Positions 49,401-57,211 of a stretch of 64,000 nucleotides of DNA are shown here, piece by piece. Source of the stretch: Undaria pinnatifida. Taxonomy: Eukaryota > Sar > Phaeophyceae > Laminariales > Alariaceae. The notes under the pieces were generated by a model. That model was not told the origin of the DNA. It did no database searches and saw only the letters and a program-made list of their open reading frames with translations. The DNA lies in NCBI GenBank assembly GCA_012845835.1, contig JABAKD010000023.1:5810137-5874136 (forward strand). The letters are read 5' to 3'. Each line of letters starts with the position of its first letter. The first letter of the stretch is position 1. The position numbers and the translations under genes are program-made.

Positions 49401-52400
49401 GCACAGACTTACTCTACGATACCCCCCCCCCCCCCCCCGCCAACAACCAGCCATTTAGTTTAACGAACGTTTCATGGCTCCTCGACGCAAGTAAGGATGC
49501 CTTAAAAACAGACATCTTCATGCACACAAATGCTCGCAAAGGACAATCGAACGATGACATCGCGGTGGTCAAGAGGCACCGTGGTTCAGGAAATACAGCC
49601 CGGAGCTTGTTTCAAAACCGGCGATTTCGTTAGCGAAAGGTTGTGCGGGCTAGCGTAGAACGACTCCACATCTCTATCGTAGCACGCGTCAGCTATCATA
49701 GGGCTACGTGCAGCAGCAAATAATGTAGCACCTTCCGGAGAGAATATCATAGGGCTACGTGCAGCAGCAAATAATGTAGCACCATCCGGAGAGAAGAAGC
49801 AAAGCATTCGACGCGTGGTGCCGCGGAATGGCATGAATAAAAACGAACAGGGGTGGAAAATAAACGTTGAAAATAGGGTGACTCCTTCACGGCCAAGCGT
49901 TGATAACAAATACTCCGGAGTATACCGTACTCATGCAGTATTAGGTGGATTACGAATCAATATAGTACCGGTTGAAAAGTGCCACTGCCTTCGGCAATGG
50001 TGCCGAAATCGCTTGGCGCAACTGCACCTCAATGACAGTAACACTAGTAATTGCACTACGGGTATGGCAATCATTTTCCAGTAGCGCCGGTGTCCCACTC
50101 AGTGCCGGCATATTTGGCTGGCGCATACCAGTATTAGGTATCCCAATGTAGACAGTTTACAGCAGGTACATGAAAAGGCCATATACAGACCACATCAGAC
50201 CAACAAATGGGGTTTTAGAGTCATTCGTGAACAGTAGTAGAGTAGCACCAAGCAGATAAGAGTGGACCGCGACTTTTCTCTGTCGTCTCGTTTTCCTTTT
50301 CTCCCTGCGATGCCGTCTGGCGTGGTGCCAAGGTCGGGGTTTTGCTCGGTATGTAGACTATAAACTACGTTTCCATGTATTGCTGAAACATTTCCGGCTA
50401 TCTATAGGGCCGGTTCAACAGTGCTACCGCTCTCTACAATGCTGAGAAGCAGCTTAGTACATCGGGAACAACCTATTGGAGGTATGCATGGCCATTCTAT
50501 TCTCAATAGTGCCGGTTATTTGTGGTGACACATACCGGTGGCATATATCGACACCATTGGGAGTGCGCAATCTCTGTAGATTTGAGTATTGTGTACGAGT
50601 ATGCTTAATATCATGGTATATGACTAAAACTAAAACACACAAGCGCGCGCGCACCGCGCACCACAATCAAGCGGGGTGTAAAATACAGACGCGCTCGCAC
50701 AGGAGCAGAGCAGCAGTGGCGACAACAGCAGCAGCCAGCCAGCGTAGCGCAGGATATTTCCCCATCCTGTTTCGTGGCTCCAGCTGAGTGTTATCGGAGG
50801 TGTCGCATGCGGTCAGCGGCCATAAACTAATTGCTGACAATGTTTCAACGGTTTTTGCCATGTGCTGTCAATAGTACGGGCTAGTCGCACGAAAATTCCA
50901 AAGGAAAACTTTACGTGCTTCGGGTTATTCGTCCGTTGCGTACGTCGCCTGCTGTGAGCCAGAAGGAAGCCTGCTTGTATTATCAATAGTCGGGCTAACA
51001 AGTTTGGGGTAAGGCCTACTTGGGCTGACAGTCCTAGCGGCCAACACTCCGCACATGACTGTATTGTTTATATTTATACCTGATACGGAGTATAATCTAA
51101 ATCGACCAGTTCTATAAATTGCTTGAAACACTATCGACACGTGTATTGTGTTTTAGGTTTTGGGCGGGCGGGCGAACGCCCCCCTGACGTTGCAGACTCC
51201 GATAAAGACAACAGGGAGGAGCATTCCAACCCTAAACATATTTTTTAGGTGTACCGCAAATGGCAACCAGCGTCTTACTGCTCTTGTTTCGATGATGATG
51301 CGTTCGAATTGTTAAGGCTGTCGGGGGATTCGTTGGTCCCGGGAGAGCCGAGCTCTACGACGGAGAGGAGTTCTACAAGTTCATCGTCACGGAGGGGGCT
51401 GAATCGGGGACGATATCGGTGTCTGGAAACTTCGAGAAGTACGATGATACCGCGCTTCCAGACTCAACCGGGCTGTACCTCTACCTCTACAACGAAGACT
51501 CGCCGACCGACTTTGAACGTGGCCAAGGTGTGATCGATGGTGCGTCGGGGAATTTCTCGGCAACCATCGACGATATCCCCGTCGGCTACAGCAGGGGCGT
51601 CTTCAGCTTTGTCGCTCTTGACGCTAATGATGGCGGGGACCTGACTGCGGGCAACTCCGTGAATGACATAGATATCGCCAACGAGGGCTGCAGCGACGAG
51701 CTTAGGATCAAGCTAGAGTGGAACTCAAACGACGATATCGACCTTTGGGTCACCGATCCCAACGGGAACAGGGTCTCGTACGCCGATCGGGCCACGGTGC
51801 GTGTGTTCACGTAGCCAATTTGTTATGTATATTGTGCCTGTGCTAGGGGAAACCGCTTATCAAAGACGAATATAGGGGCAGTACTCGTCAACCGAGCAAC
51901 CGCCAACCATTTGTGGAATACGCATGCGACTTACGCCAGTACTAGTTGTATGCATTTGCTGCATCGGGATACGCTTTCGTTTCCTCTAGAGTGTCAACCT
52001 ATGGGTGAGAGTCTCAGGAAAGATTAGCTGAACCCTTACAGTACCCTGCTTTTTTTTGTTTTGGCGTGCAGATGTCAAGGTACTCTCGACTTGGTAGGGA
52101 TTTTTCGCTGGTTTTGGGTCTGGGTACCGTAGAACACCAGCAAATGCCTCTTAGGATGGAACAATCACGCGATGAAATCACGATTGCGCTAAAGAGCACG
52201 GGGTGGTATATAGTGTTGGCCGACCCAAGGTACCCTGCCACCCTCTTATCGTTCCTATTCTGTGGTTATGTTCGGAGTGTCGCCAAAGCTCCTACAATGA
52301 TTTCGTATTCCCCGCCTTACTGCCCATCTCCTTGTGTCCTGGAAACGACAACTCCGGGAATGCCTCTAACGATTTCAGGATATTGGCTACATCAACGACC

Positions 52401-52789
52401 GAAACGGTGGCGGCTGGACCGATGGCAACCCGGACACGGGCTACGACAGCTCCTACGAAGAGTACGTGTTGTTTAGTGGACTGTCCGGAGACGACATGAT
52501 CGGCGACTACAACGTCTTCGCGAGGCGCGACTACGCTCCTTCCGCAAACGACTGGACTCTAACCGTGACCATGAATGGAGAGGTGGTTTCGATCGAGACG
52601 GGGTCGTTCCCCGGCAGCAGCACGACTTGGTCCTACGACGACGACGACTTCTCGTCGTCTAGCTCGTCTTCGTCCAGACGCCAGCTGTTTACGGATGACT
52701 ACACCTATGACTCCTACTATTATACCTCGTATCCTCAAAGTGACACATTTGTTGTCACCCTTGGTTCCTACGACCCCGTTGGATGTTAA
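22393..52789 (+). CDS. Secreted multidomain WSC / DUF2135-like protein, 12 exons, 778 aa
   Basis: Exons: 22393-22453, 36304-36716, 36978-37121, 38016-38077, 38949-39103, 40847-40885, 41900-42024, 45555-45843, 46337-46441, 47863-47915, 51317-51796, 52379-52789 (stop TAA). All introns are GT-AG, seven of eleven donors are GTGAGT, every phase matches, and the coding length (2337) is divisible by three. Predicted order: signal peptide (1-20), galactose-binding/discoidin-like domain (about 24-158), WSC domain with ten Cys (about 180-278), Pro/Ala linker, DUF2135/YfaP-like sandwich (about 295-425), ephrin-receptor-like Cys module (430-464), a linker domain (465-595), second DUF2135-like domain (596-778). 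WSC and galactose-binding domains bind carbohydrates, so a cell-wall or matrix protein is likely; no enzyme domain is seen. Exon 1 is the least certain part, being separated from exon 2 by 13.9 kb of repeats. A decayed partial paralogue lies at 60330-62782 (-). Confidence 0.72.
22985..23115 (-). repeat. R1 terminal fragment in intron 1
   Basis: The minus strand carries the R1 end (gctgtgagatcgaatatttt, gaaactcatctttgc) for about 115 bases. Upstream and downstream R1 modules are missing. Confidence 0.7.
23465..24110 (+). repeat. Dispersed duplication D, copy 1 (intron 1)
   Basis: Shares order and sequence with 32375-33160: gtgtcaacatca..aggcgccgtca, a stretch with cagcggcgacgtt, gcggctcgcagtgttc, ggtaccctcgtggt, and ccggataccaggtacca. 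Gaps of up to 250 bp separate the blocks in the other copy. It has no protein frame in common. Confidence 0.7.
24150..24662 (-). repeat. R1 repeat copy in intron 1
   Basis: Minus-strand R1 from 24660 down to 24150 with two modules and C tracts (24246-24260, 24340-24368). It meets the next R1 copy head to head at 24662-24690, giving a palindrome around an AT-rich centre (tataatatatatta). Confidence 0.8.
24672..25165 (+). repeat. R1 repeat copy split by a SINE
   Basis: R1 reads from 24680 to cctcattaag (24796) and continues at 25109 (ggatacaggtcggcgactcc). The interval is a complete family A SINE. The uninterrupted sequence (cctcattaaggatataggtc) is visible at 7511 and 16134. Confidence 0.82.
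24797..25110 (-). mobile_element. tRNA-derived SINE, family A, copy 2 (nested in R1)
   Basis: Poly-T at 24797-24818 (A-tail on the minus strand), body, then head with B box (ggctcgaactcacg on the plus strand, 25044-25057) and A-box region. The insertion inside R1 is direct evidence of mobility after R1 spread. Confidence 0.88.
25168..25490 (-). mobile_element. tRNA-derived SINE, family A, copy 3
   Basis: Nearly identical to copy 2. Poly-T at 25168-25192, head ending near 25489. A short direct repeat (tatatg) lies next to the tail (25162-25167) and again beyond the head (25492-25498), a likely target duplication. Confidence 0.87.
25800..26115. repeat. Degenerate short tandem repeat (ttcccgac type)
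   Basis: A run of imperfect units of about 18-25 bp built on ttcccgac/ttcgcgacc. The Arg/Ser-rich open frames on both strands come from the repeat. Confidence 0.6.
26684..26785. repeat. 51-bp perfect tandem duplication
   Basis: The block agggccacgatacacgaaga recurs at 26684 and 26735 without visible change over 50 bases, so the duplication is recent. Confidence 0.9.
27257..28043. mobile_element. Foldback/MITE-like element with 24-bp perfect terminal inverted repeats
   Basis: The ends 27257-27280 (ggccatttcttatgcagtcg...) and 28020-28043 are exact reverse complements. Inside both ends lie several copies of cagtcgaaaa and its inverse, forming local hairpins. The 480 bp in the middle show no transposase motif. 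No certain target duplication was found. It sits in intron 1 of the WSC gene. Confidence 0.8.
28120..29840. repeat. (ACC)n-rich region with 233-bp tandem duplication
   Basis: A unit starting cgtagctgac...aggacccaccatttcaaaca (28751) recurs at about 28992. Each has an (ACC)n and a (GTG)n run. Another pair of related segments lies at 28140-28310 and 29490-29630 (ccttagctcactc ... gctcctcgcag). More (CCA)/(GGT) repeats occur at 29670-29830. No gene is supported. Confidence 0.7.
29841..30441. other. Non-coding intron sequence with G-rich tract
   Basis: A G-rich tract at 30200-30250 is the only notable feature. I see no splice-compatible exon or repeat family copy here. Confidence 0.5.
30442..31260. 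repeat. 83-bp minisatellite, ten units, with 333-bp higher-order period
   Basis: Units begin with caggtttt at 30442, 30525, 30609, 30692, 30775, 30858, 30942, 31026, 31109 and 31192. Units four apart share private variants (for example the gaccccaaagtcg form at units 2 and 6, atctaaaatcg at 4 and 8, accgggcacc at 5 and 9). The unit (gaatgacggggctccttaac, aaatcgtcggaaacaggcc) is the inner part of the MITE family M. Confidence 0.92.
31261..31422 (+). repeat. Right half of a family M MITE
   Basis: After the array the sequence continues as the normal M right half (ttttgggggaggtcttgagc) and ends in the terminal inverted repeat (cctatatcgtagcatgcgtc, 31400-31419). The array thus grew inside a MITE copy. 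The left terminus was not found. Confidence 0.75.
32375..33185 (+). repeat. Dispersed duplication D, copy 2 (intron 1)
   Basis: Second copy of 23465-24110, with an extra segment between about 32760 and 32990. Shared blocks include cgttcccaagaggc, gtgtcaacatcaggcgccgt, ccccagcggcaacgtt and ggataccaggaaccagata. Confidence 0.7.
33420..33890. repeat. AT-rich degenerate minisatellite
   Basis: About 12 imperfect units of 30-45 bp built on ttcggttttatataggattt followed by agtgtg. Non-coding. Confidence 0.8.
34375..34605. repeat. A-rich low-complexity block
   Basis: Runs of aaacaaaaac and aaataaaat units. The hydrophobic or Lys-rich translations on the two strands are by-products. Confidence 0.85.
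34606..36303. other. Intron 1, unassigned stretch before exon 2
   Basis: A tandem pair of about 60 bp (ccttctattcctcctgttgc, 34747 and 34797) is visible. The minus-strand frame at 35717-36112 has no recognised domain. The pyrimidine-rich 36245-36303 fits a branch/acceptor region. Confidence 0.5.
36304..36716 (+). CDS. WSC gene exon 2: galactose-binding-like domain
   Basis: Acceptor ttaacag, donor GTAAGA. The translation (VTVSANAWDTRTAGYGC ... CELTFVFSEPTDIFEVRMAM ... LAWLSITG) has the pattern of a discoidin/F5-8C or CBM32-like jelly roll: paired Cys, W.C near the middle, and a terminal W-SI-G strand. It probably binds sugar, as an inference from the fold. Confidence 0.8.
36978..37121 (+). 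CDS. WSC gene exon 3: start of WSC domain
   Basis: 48 codons, phase 0 at both ends, GTGAGT donor. It continues the galactose-binding domain for about 15 residues, then encodes GDYVGCYNDLVGDRIL and DDALTPA, the first third of a WSC domain. Confidence 0.85.
38016..38077 (+). CDS. WSC gene exon 4: middle of WSC domain
   Basis: A 62-bp micro-exon encoding ICEAACAESSKYYYGLQQGN, the canonical Cys-x3-Cys helix and YGLQ strand of WSC. Donor GA|GTGAGT splits the Glu codon before CWC. Confidence 0.88.
38459..38682 (-). mobile_element. Family M MITE in intron 4
   Basis: Contains gggagcttaagacctctccc, cctaggtacac and the terminal inverted repeat at 38662-38682 (cctctattgtaacacgcgtc). The opposite terminus is eroded. 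Same orientation as the copy at 61731. Confidence 0.7.
38949..39103 (+). CDS. WSC gene exon 5: end of WSC domain
   Basis: Encodes the CWC motif, SCSTPCSGDSTSTCGG and FAVSLYQTTTC, completing the ten-Cys WSC pattern. Donor GTGAGT, phase 1. Confidence 0.9.
40847..40885 (+). CDS. WSC gene exon 6: Pro/Ala linker micro-exon
   Basis: 39 bp (acceptor tgccag, donor GTATGG). It adds RATPAPTPAIIAS, a flexible linker like those that follow WSC domains. The short size lowers certainty, but skipping it would also keep the phase (1 to 1), so it could be alternative. Confidence 0.65.
40920..41195 (+). mobile_element. Family M MITE, degenerate, intron 6
   Basis: Keeps ggctccttaac, atcgtaggaagcagg, gtagcagtt and ggaggtctcttaagctcccc in the family order. 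It has T and A homopolymers (41034-41049, 41119-41133). Termini are weak (tctatcgtgccgcg at 41170). Confidence 0.65.
41408..41686 (+). mobile_element. Family M MITE, intron 6
   Basis: Left terminus cgtgctacgatagaggt (41410-41426), inner blocks ggcttccttaac and ggagaggctttcagctc, and right terminus tagcacgcgtcgg (41670-41682). It sits 210 bp upstream of exon 7. Confidence 0.75.
41900..42024 (+). CDS. WSC gene exon 7: first DUF2135-like domain, N-terminal half
   Basis: Encodes CPSGSTQAALEITATW, then LGLHVIEPGGTEVNDYNTLG. The L.W...LDLHVxxPxG core is typical of DUF2135/YfaP-like sandwiches. It ends in phase 0 with GTGAGT. Confidence 0.82.
42025..43555. other. Intron 7, left part, nothing assigned
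   Basis: No repeat family copy, no splice-compatible exon and no long credible frame could be recognised between exon 7 and the R1 remnant. Confidence 0.5.
43560..43950 (-). repeat. R1 repeat, degenerate copy in intron 7
   Basis: Minus-strand R1 modules are still readable (cggagactata and gaaggacaaaatc on the minus strand near 43890-43925; a C tract at 43746-43758). It lacks the R1 terminus. Confidence 0.6.
44985..45345 (-). repeat. R1 repeat copy in intron 7
   Basis: The minus strand runs from the R1 start (45345) through the ctagctcctatcagggtcaac block and one module, to C-rich tracts (44990-45030). It ends about 210 bp before exon 8. Confidence 0.75.
45555..45843 (+). CDS. WSC gene exon 8: first DUF2135-like domain, C-terminal half
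   Basis: 96 codons from DVGHYSNVRDGYEFDD through YVVWGEAREG and YTATVSSYAESDC, matching exon 12 in layout. It starts in phase 0 at the same domain position as exon 12, and the donor is GTGAGT. Confidence 0.85.
46337..46441 (+). CDS. WSC gene exon 9: ephrin-receptor-like Cys module
   Basis: Encodes KCPRNSYGEDGLPPCTACTE and STRGSTYC, the C..G.....C..C..G..S..GS..C spacing of the GCC2/GCC3 (ephrin-receptor-like) module. Acceptor cccag, donor GTACCT, phase 1 at both ends, so it is a shufflable symmetric exon. Confidence 0.75.
47040..47440. repeat. Two R1 fragments in inverted arrangement, intron 9
   Basis: A clean R1 start on the plus strand (47046-47150) is followed by a heavily diverged minus-strand R1 copy (47195-47440). 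Together they form an imperfect palindrome about 400 bp long. Confidence 0.7.
47863..47915 (+). CDS. WSC gene exon 10: short linker exon
   Basis: 53 bp giving ALVGFQLPETVSDAIIAD. Acceptor cttccag, donor GTGAGT. It joins in phase with exon 11. It has no recognisable domain by itself. Confidence 0.65.
48360..48800 (-). repeat. R1 repeat, degenerate copy in intron 10
   Basis: The minus-strand copy keeps the tgtgtgatactccgatc and cagggtcaacaggttca blocks, a C tract (48475-48489) and the module region, with many changes. Confidence 0.6.
49164..49430 (+). mobile_element. Family M MITE, intron 10
   Basis: Left terminus agctgacgcgtgctacgata (49165-49184), then ctggatgacggggctccttg, cctaggccttgg and taagctcccaaattgaggg. 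A weak right terminus lies at about 49410-49430. A better inverse terminus (ctctatcgtagcacgcgtca, 49672-49691) with matching flank gct/agc suggests the true element may extend to 49692 and contain an insertion. Confidence 0.72.
49694..49796. repeat. 51-bp tandem duplication
   Basis: The block tatcatagggctacgtgcag recurs at 49694 and 49745 with one or two differences. It begins directly at the end of the MITE terminus. Confidence 0.88.
51317..51796 (+). CDS. WSC gene exon 11: linker domain and start of second DUF2135-like domain
   Basis: 160 codons, phase 0 at both ends. An acidic, beta-rich segment (ELYDGEEFYKFIVTEG ... DDIPVGYSRGVFSFVALD) is followed by CSDELRIKLEWNSNDDIDLW and VTDPNGNRVSY. 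The frame is closed upstream by two TGA codons (51290-51295), which supports the acceptor at 51316. Donor GTGCGT. The paralogue on the minus strand covers the same exon. Confidence 0.85.
52379..52789 (+). CDS. WSC gene exon 12: end of second DUF2135-like domain
   Basis: 136 codons plus TAA. DIGYINDRNGGG is followed by YVLFSGLSGDDMIGDYNVFA, DWTLTVTMNGEVVSIETG, a Ser/Asp-rich loop (DDDDFSSSSSSSSRR) and the terminal VVTLGSYDPVGC. Its start matches exon 8 in position and phase within the domain. Confidence 0.88.
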   Translation, partial: DIGYINDRNGGGWTDGNPDTGYDSSYEEYVLFSGLSGDDMIGDYNVFARRDYAPSANDWTLTVTMNGEVVSIETGSFPGSSTTWSYDDDDFSSSSSSSSRRQLFTDDYTYDSYYYTSYPQSDTFVVTLGSYDPVGC

Positions 52790-54025
52790 AGTGCCAGCCT
52801 CATCCACCCTCGCGTCTCACGATCCATGATTAGACGCCATATGCATATGTCCACGGTTGTCCAACCTCTCACACGGTCGCTTTGCAGGGACCAATGAGCC
52901 ACTGCCTACGTCAACCTCCGCGGTGCGGTTAGGGTTCTAAGTTACGTGTGTTGGCCATCCTCGTCGAGACCTTACGATGCCTGAAAGTTCCTGAGATATG
53001 CGTTCTTCATTGCGCTCACGAATCCCACTTTGAGGTTGAAAACTAGTTAGAGATGCTTGAGTACTCGCCCGGCGTTCTTGCGATCGATTAGCAACGCAGG
53101 ACGGTGGGCGCAATCGTCAAAATGTCCCGAGTTCTGTAGGGTATTGGTGCAGACGCTGCTTTTAGAGGAGGGGCACAATGCCAAAGGATTGGGGAGGGGG
53201 GGGGGGGGGGGGGGGGCGGGGGATATGAAAGCGTCCACGGTAGTATTCGTGAGGGCTCTCGCATATATCAAGTAGCATGGGGAAGGAAGCTTTGTCATTT
53301 CCACGGACCGATTCAATACTGTGTGACCCAGGCTACGGTAGGCCATTCTCACAAACGAGTTTTCACCCCGCTCGCACGAATGACTCTGTGCCTTACGGTA
53401 GAATATTTTCCATAAGTTGGTAAAACATCGTTTCGGCGCAGCGTACCTTCGCATTCCATTGCGAATTACTATAGAAAAAATAGAAAAGCATCACCAAAGC
53501 ACAATATATCGCCAAGGAACGGGGGGGGGGGGGGGGGGGGGGGGCAGTCGCGCGAGTGACCCCGAGCCACTGCAAACAGAGGCCCCACGAGGAGTTACCG
53601 CCCCACCTTAGCCTTCGTTGCGGGCACCAACACGGGTGAGGCGCTCGGTCAGTCGCATTGAGGCTACGCTTGGGTAGTGCTAGAGTAGCTGCTGAACGAA
53701 GCGGGCCCCGGCACCTTCTGTTCATGTTCTGCATGTCGTTTTTAAAAGAGAGCCGAAAAAGTTGTTCTTTTTTGTGAGCGAGGCTACCACTGAAAGACCA
53801 ATTGGCACACTAACTGCCTCGAGGGTGTAAAACCATATACAACACTGCGAGATATTCTCGTCCCCCTTTGGCTAGAGTTTGCACGTCGGCTCAAGAACCG
53901 AAAAGCCGTTTGTGACCTACAGTAGCTCACGCAGTGAGCTGTGAGCTTTGCGGCGTCCTCGCCATCTGACGCCAAACTGCGTGGGGACGGGGACGGTTGC
54001 ATAGTAGAGGGTAGAGCACTTGATG
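52790..54025. other. Downstream of the WSC gene; no gene supported
   Basis: Two long G homopolymers (53189-53215 and 53521-53543) stand out. The frames here are short or read through these tracts. No AATAAA signal is obvious in the first 300 bases after the stop. Confidence 0.5.
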
Positions 54026-54029
54026 GCTG

Positions 54030-54265
54030 CTCCAATTTTGTGAATGACGGGACTCCTTGAATCAAAATCGCAGGAATGCCATTGTCGTTTTTCAATCTTA
54101 CTCGTTTTAGTACGTAGGCCATGGACTCCGGCTTATCCCTCGGTTTACGCATTTATTTTTGTCAAGGTCTTGGTTGTTTGAGCGAGCTATGGAGAGCGCT
54201 TCGAATTGTTGAGGGTCTCGGAAAAATAAAAAAAAATGTTGTACCTCTACTGTAGAATGTGTATG
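54030..54265 (+). mobile_element. Family M MITE, degenerate
   Basis: gaatgacgggactccttgaa, aatcgcaggaatgcc, acgtaggccatgg and a right end related to cctctactgtagaatgtg keep the family order. Termini are eroded. Confidence 0.6.
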
Positions 54266-54566
54266 GAGGGATATTGGGGGGGGGGCGGGAGGTGGTACTT
54301 GCAGGCCTGTGACGAAGAAGTTTGCCCGTACCGATTAAAAATTCATAAAACTGCGTCCATTTTGAAGGGACACAAACCGCGGAAAGATCAAATTTCAAGC
54401 CTCGAAAACCCTTTGTTCAGGGATCACTAGGCATGTCCATCTCGCGGTGCTGAATAAGTTGTGGCACAAAAGTATGATAGGGCGACCTTATGTTGGTATT
54501 CGGTGTATCCAGGGCTCTTCGCGGGTCAGGGGGGCTCCAAAATGTCGCGGGTCCGGTCGGGTCATC

Positions 54567-54800
54567 GAGTATTGCGTCTTGTGCCGTGGAATACGTATAG
54601 TAGATGGAAGTAATGTTATCCCGAGGCATTTATATATTTCGTAAGTGCAGTGACGGACCGACGGCTCGACGACCGAGGATTCTTTCTCTGCTCTCTCGCT
54701 GATGATAACACAACAAAAGTTGTTTCAACCATGATCATGAGTGTTGGTCACCTCCCAACTGCCGACGTCCTGACACGCCTCTGACACTCGACCATGCTGG
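54567..54800 (+). repeat. Dispersed duplication E, copy 1
   Basis: Matches 55660-55905 in order: cttgtgccgtggaatacgta, cccgaggcatttata, the ctctctcgctgatgataaca block and caaccatgatcatgagtg. The copies are about 1.1 kb apart, same orientation. Confidence 0.75.
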
Positions 54801-55659
54801 CGGGAAAGATGTTGAGACACCATGGGCTAGAGGCAGCAGATAGAGATATCCCCACCTCTAAACTATCGCGGAAACCATGGTAGAGAGATCGTTAGTTCAT
54901 CGGACGAGGAATCCCGCTCTTGACGAAGGTGCTGGAAGAAACGCGAGTCTCTAGGATAGGCAATAGAGCGGAGGTAGGTTGTGAGATGGAGCGGAATAGT
55001 GGGGGAAGTGGGCATCAAGCGGCTGGGCGGTAGGGAAGGAGAGGACGGGGGGACGGAGTACCTCGTAGCGAACAGCAGTGGTCGCCTTAGTACTCGCTTC
55101 AGCAGCAGCAACAAGAATGGAGGACGAACATGGAGGAGAAGGTTTGCGTTGAATCAAAATGGATGAGCATATAGATGAAGTGAAAGGGACCATCATTTTG
55201 ATTAGATAATGTGTTTGGGTACCAGACAAAATGCTATTCGAAGGAGACGACTTTTATCGCGGCCGAGTAAGAAGTATTTGCCGTGGCAGCAGATGGATAA
55301 TCTGAACACTTGCGTAAAATGCGGTGGTGGTTGATCTGCAGTTGGTTATGTTTGGGAAAGGTGGTATACGCATTCAGAAGTTTTGTTTTGGGAGTTTAAA
55401 TATTGTCGTTCGTCGTTGACAGTAAGTTATGTTTGTGCGGGGTGTAGGTGCTTGATTAATTGCCGTTTTACCTGGTAATGTTGATGATACACCGAGGGGG
55501 GTGACAAAAGGGGGGCTGTATTGAAGTTCATGGAGGTTGTTCTGATTTGGTTTGGCCTGAGAGTTGTTATCTAGAAGGTTTCCCATGACGTTTTATAAGG
55601 CTACACTATGTCGCTCACGAGCCCAGGGGGGAAGTTGAGTGTGCTTGGAGGGTGTTACG
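54801..55659. other. Spacer between duplication E copies
   Basis: No family copy or credible gene. A short purine-rich stretch (54990-55150) gives small frames on both strands. Confidence 0.5.
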
Positions 55660-55905
55660 TGTCGCACACAGTCTTGTGCGGTGGAACACGTATAACGGAT
55701 GGAAGGCATGTTTCCCCCGGATATTTGCCCATTTCCGTAGCGGCCGTGAGGGACCGTCTCGCCGACCGAGATGAACGTCTCCACCCTATTTCTGCCCTCT
55801 CGCTGATGCCAATACAACAAGAGTTCTTTCAACCATGATCATGAGTGCTGTTTACCTCGCCGAATTGCCGATGACCTGACAAGCCTCTGATTCTCGATCG
55901 TTGTG
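55660..55905 (+). repeat. Dispersed duplication E, copy 2
   Basis: Second copy of 54567-54800. Both copies lie next to cgggtcggg-type repeats, here on the right side and in copy 1 on the left. Confidence 0.75.
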
Positions 55906-56180
55906 TTTCAAAATCTCCCGGGTCGAGCCGAGTCAAGAAGATTCGAAATATCGCGGATCGGGTCAGGTCGGACCCAGACGTTTGGACATCCGGCCGGTCG
56001 GGTCGGGTTGGGTCCGGAGGTTTGGTAATCTAGCGGGTCGGGAAATGTTGGGTCAATCAGGTTAGAAATCGCGCGGATCGAGTCGGGTAGGGTAGGGTAA
56101 AGCGGTTCGGAAGTCTCGCCGGCCGAGTCGGGTTGTGAACCGCAGGTCAGTTAGGGCTGACAGGCGGGTCGAGCCCGTGG
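55905..56180. repeat. Degenerate cgggtcggg minisatellite
   Basis: Imperfect units of roughly 40-50 bp with cgggtcgggt and gattcgaaat/ggttcggaa blocks. Non-coding. Confidence 0.65.
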
Positions 56181-57186
56181 AACCCGTGGATCCCGCCTGC
56201 GGATTCCCCTTTTTCAGACCCACAGGTGTCTGCCGGGAGGGCCCTTGTCGGGCCTTCGCTTCGCGGGCCGTACCCGCGGGTGAGATCCGCGAGTCCGAAG
56301 ATGACGCAACACTTGCCGCTTCCTGTGCACGAAAGCCTCTCTCGTGAAGATACCCTCATCGTATCCTCATCACAGCGTGCAGACCAGTCATACATACGAG
56401 ACAGTAACTTCTCGTATCAAGAATAAAGTGGTACTATTACTCGAATCCCGTGTCCGATGAATCCATATTTTTATCAATCAGGAATATCATCACCTATCCA
56501 TGTCCACAAAATCGAAAAACAAGCCGGACGCATCGCTGCAGGGTTCCAACAAAATAAAACGATGTCCACATACATGCATACCGCAGCAGAATAAGCACCC
56601 ATGCACGACGTACGTACACGGTAAATATTAAGTAAGAAATGCCCTACCAATACGAAATATGACCCAGCGTAAAAAGTTAAGAGCACTCACTCGTCGAAGC
56701 AGCAGCCCCGGCAGCAGATCCCGACCCCTCATGGCAGATCCACCGACCCGGTTGTTGGACGGGGTTGTAACGAAGACCACGGATAGGGACAGCTTAGGCT
56801 ATACCTACAATGGGACCCAAAGGGTGCGCCAGCTAGCGTTGGGCTGCGAAAGCAACTGAGTTAAATCGACACACGACGCGTGTGAAAATACGTGGAAGTG
56901 TGGTGAACTCGTAAAGCTTTATTTTTCCCCATCCGCCGGAGGACTAAAAAATAAAAATAAAAATTGTAGGCTAGCTGCCGGGGCCGGAGGGACTGCCTGC
57001 ACCAATATTTCAAAATATATATATAGGAATTAGAGTAGAAGTCTGGAATTGTAATTCCGCCGCGTCTTTGCGGAGGTGTTGTGCAATCTTCCCGACCTAG
57101 CCGGCTAGCCTAGTAGCAAGCAGTCGCATCGGAGCGCGAGCAGGCAACAGTCCCAGCAGTAGCAGGGTGTCCCAGCAGTAGCAGGG
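56181..57186. other. No gene supported
   Basis: Short unrelated frames only. A perfect 20-bp tandem pair (cccagcagtagcagggt) lies at 57148-57187. Confidence 0.5.
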
Positions 57187-57211
57187 TAACCCTTACCCTA
57201 ACCCTAACCCA
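57187..57211. repeat. Short interstitial telomere-like run
   Basis: aacccttaccctaaccctaa followed by ccc: about four CCCTAA-type units, flanked by non-telomeric sequence. Too short to be a chromosome end. Confidence 0.7.

Noticed and set aside
57187-57211. Chromosome end
   Set aside because: Only about four CCCTAA units, with unique sequence on both sides.
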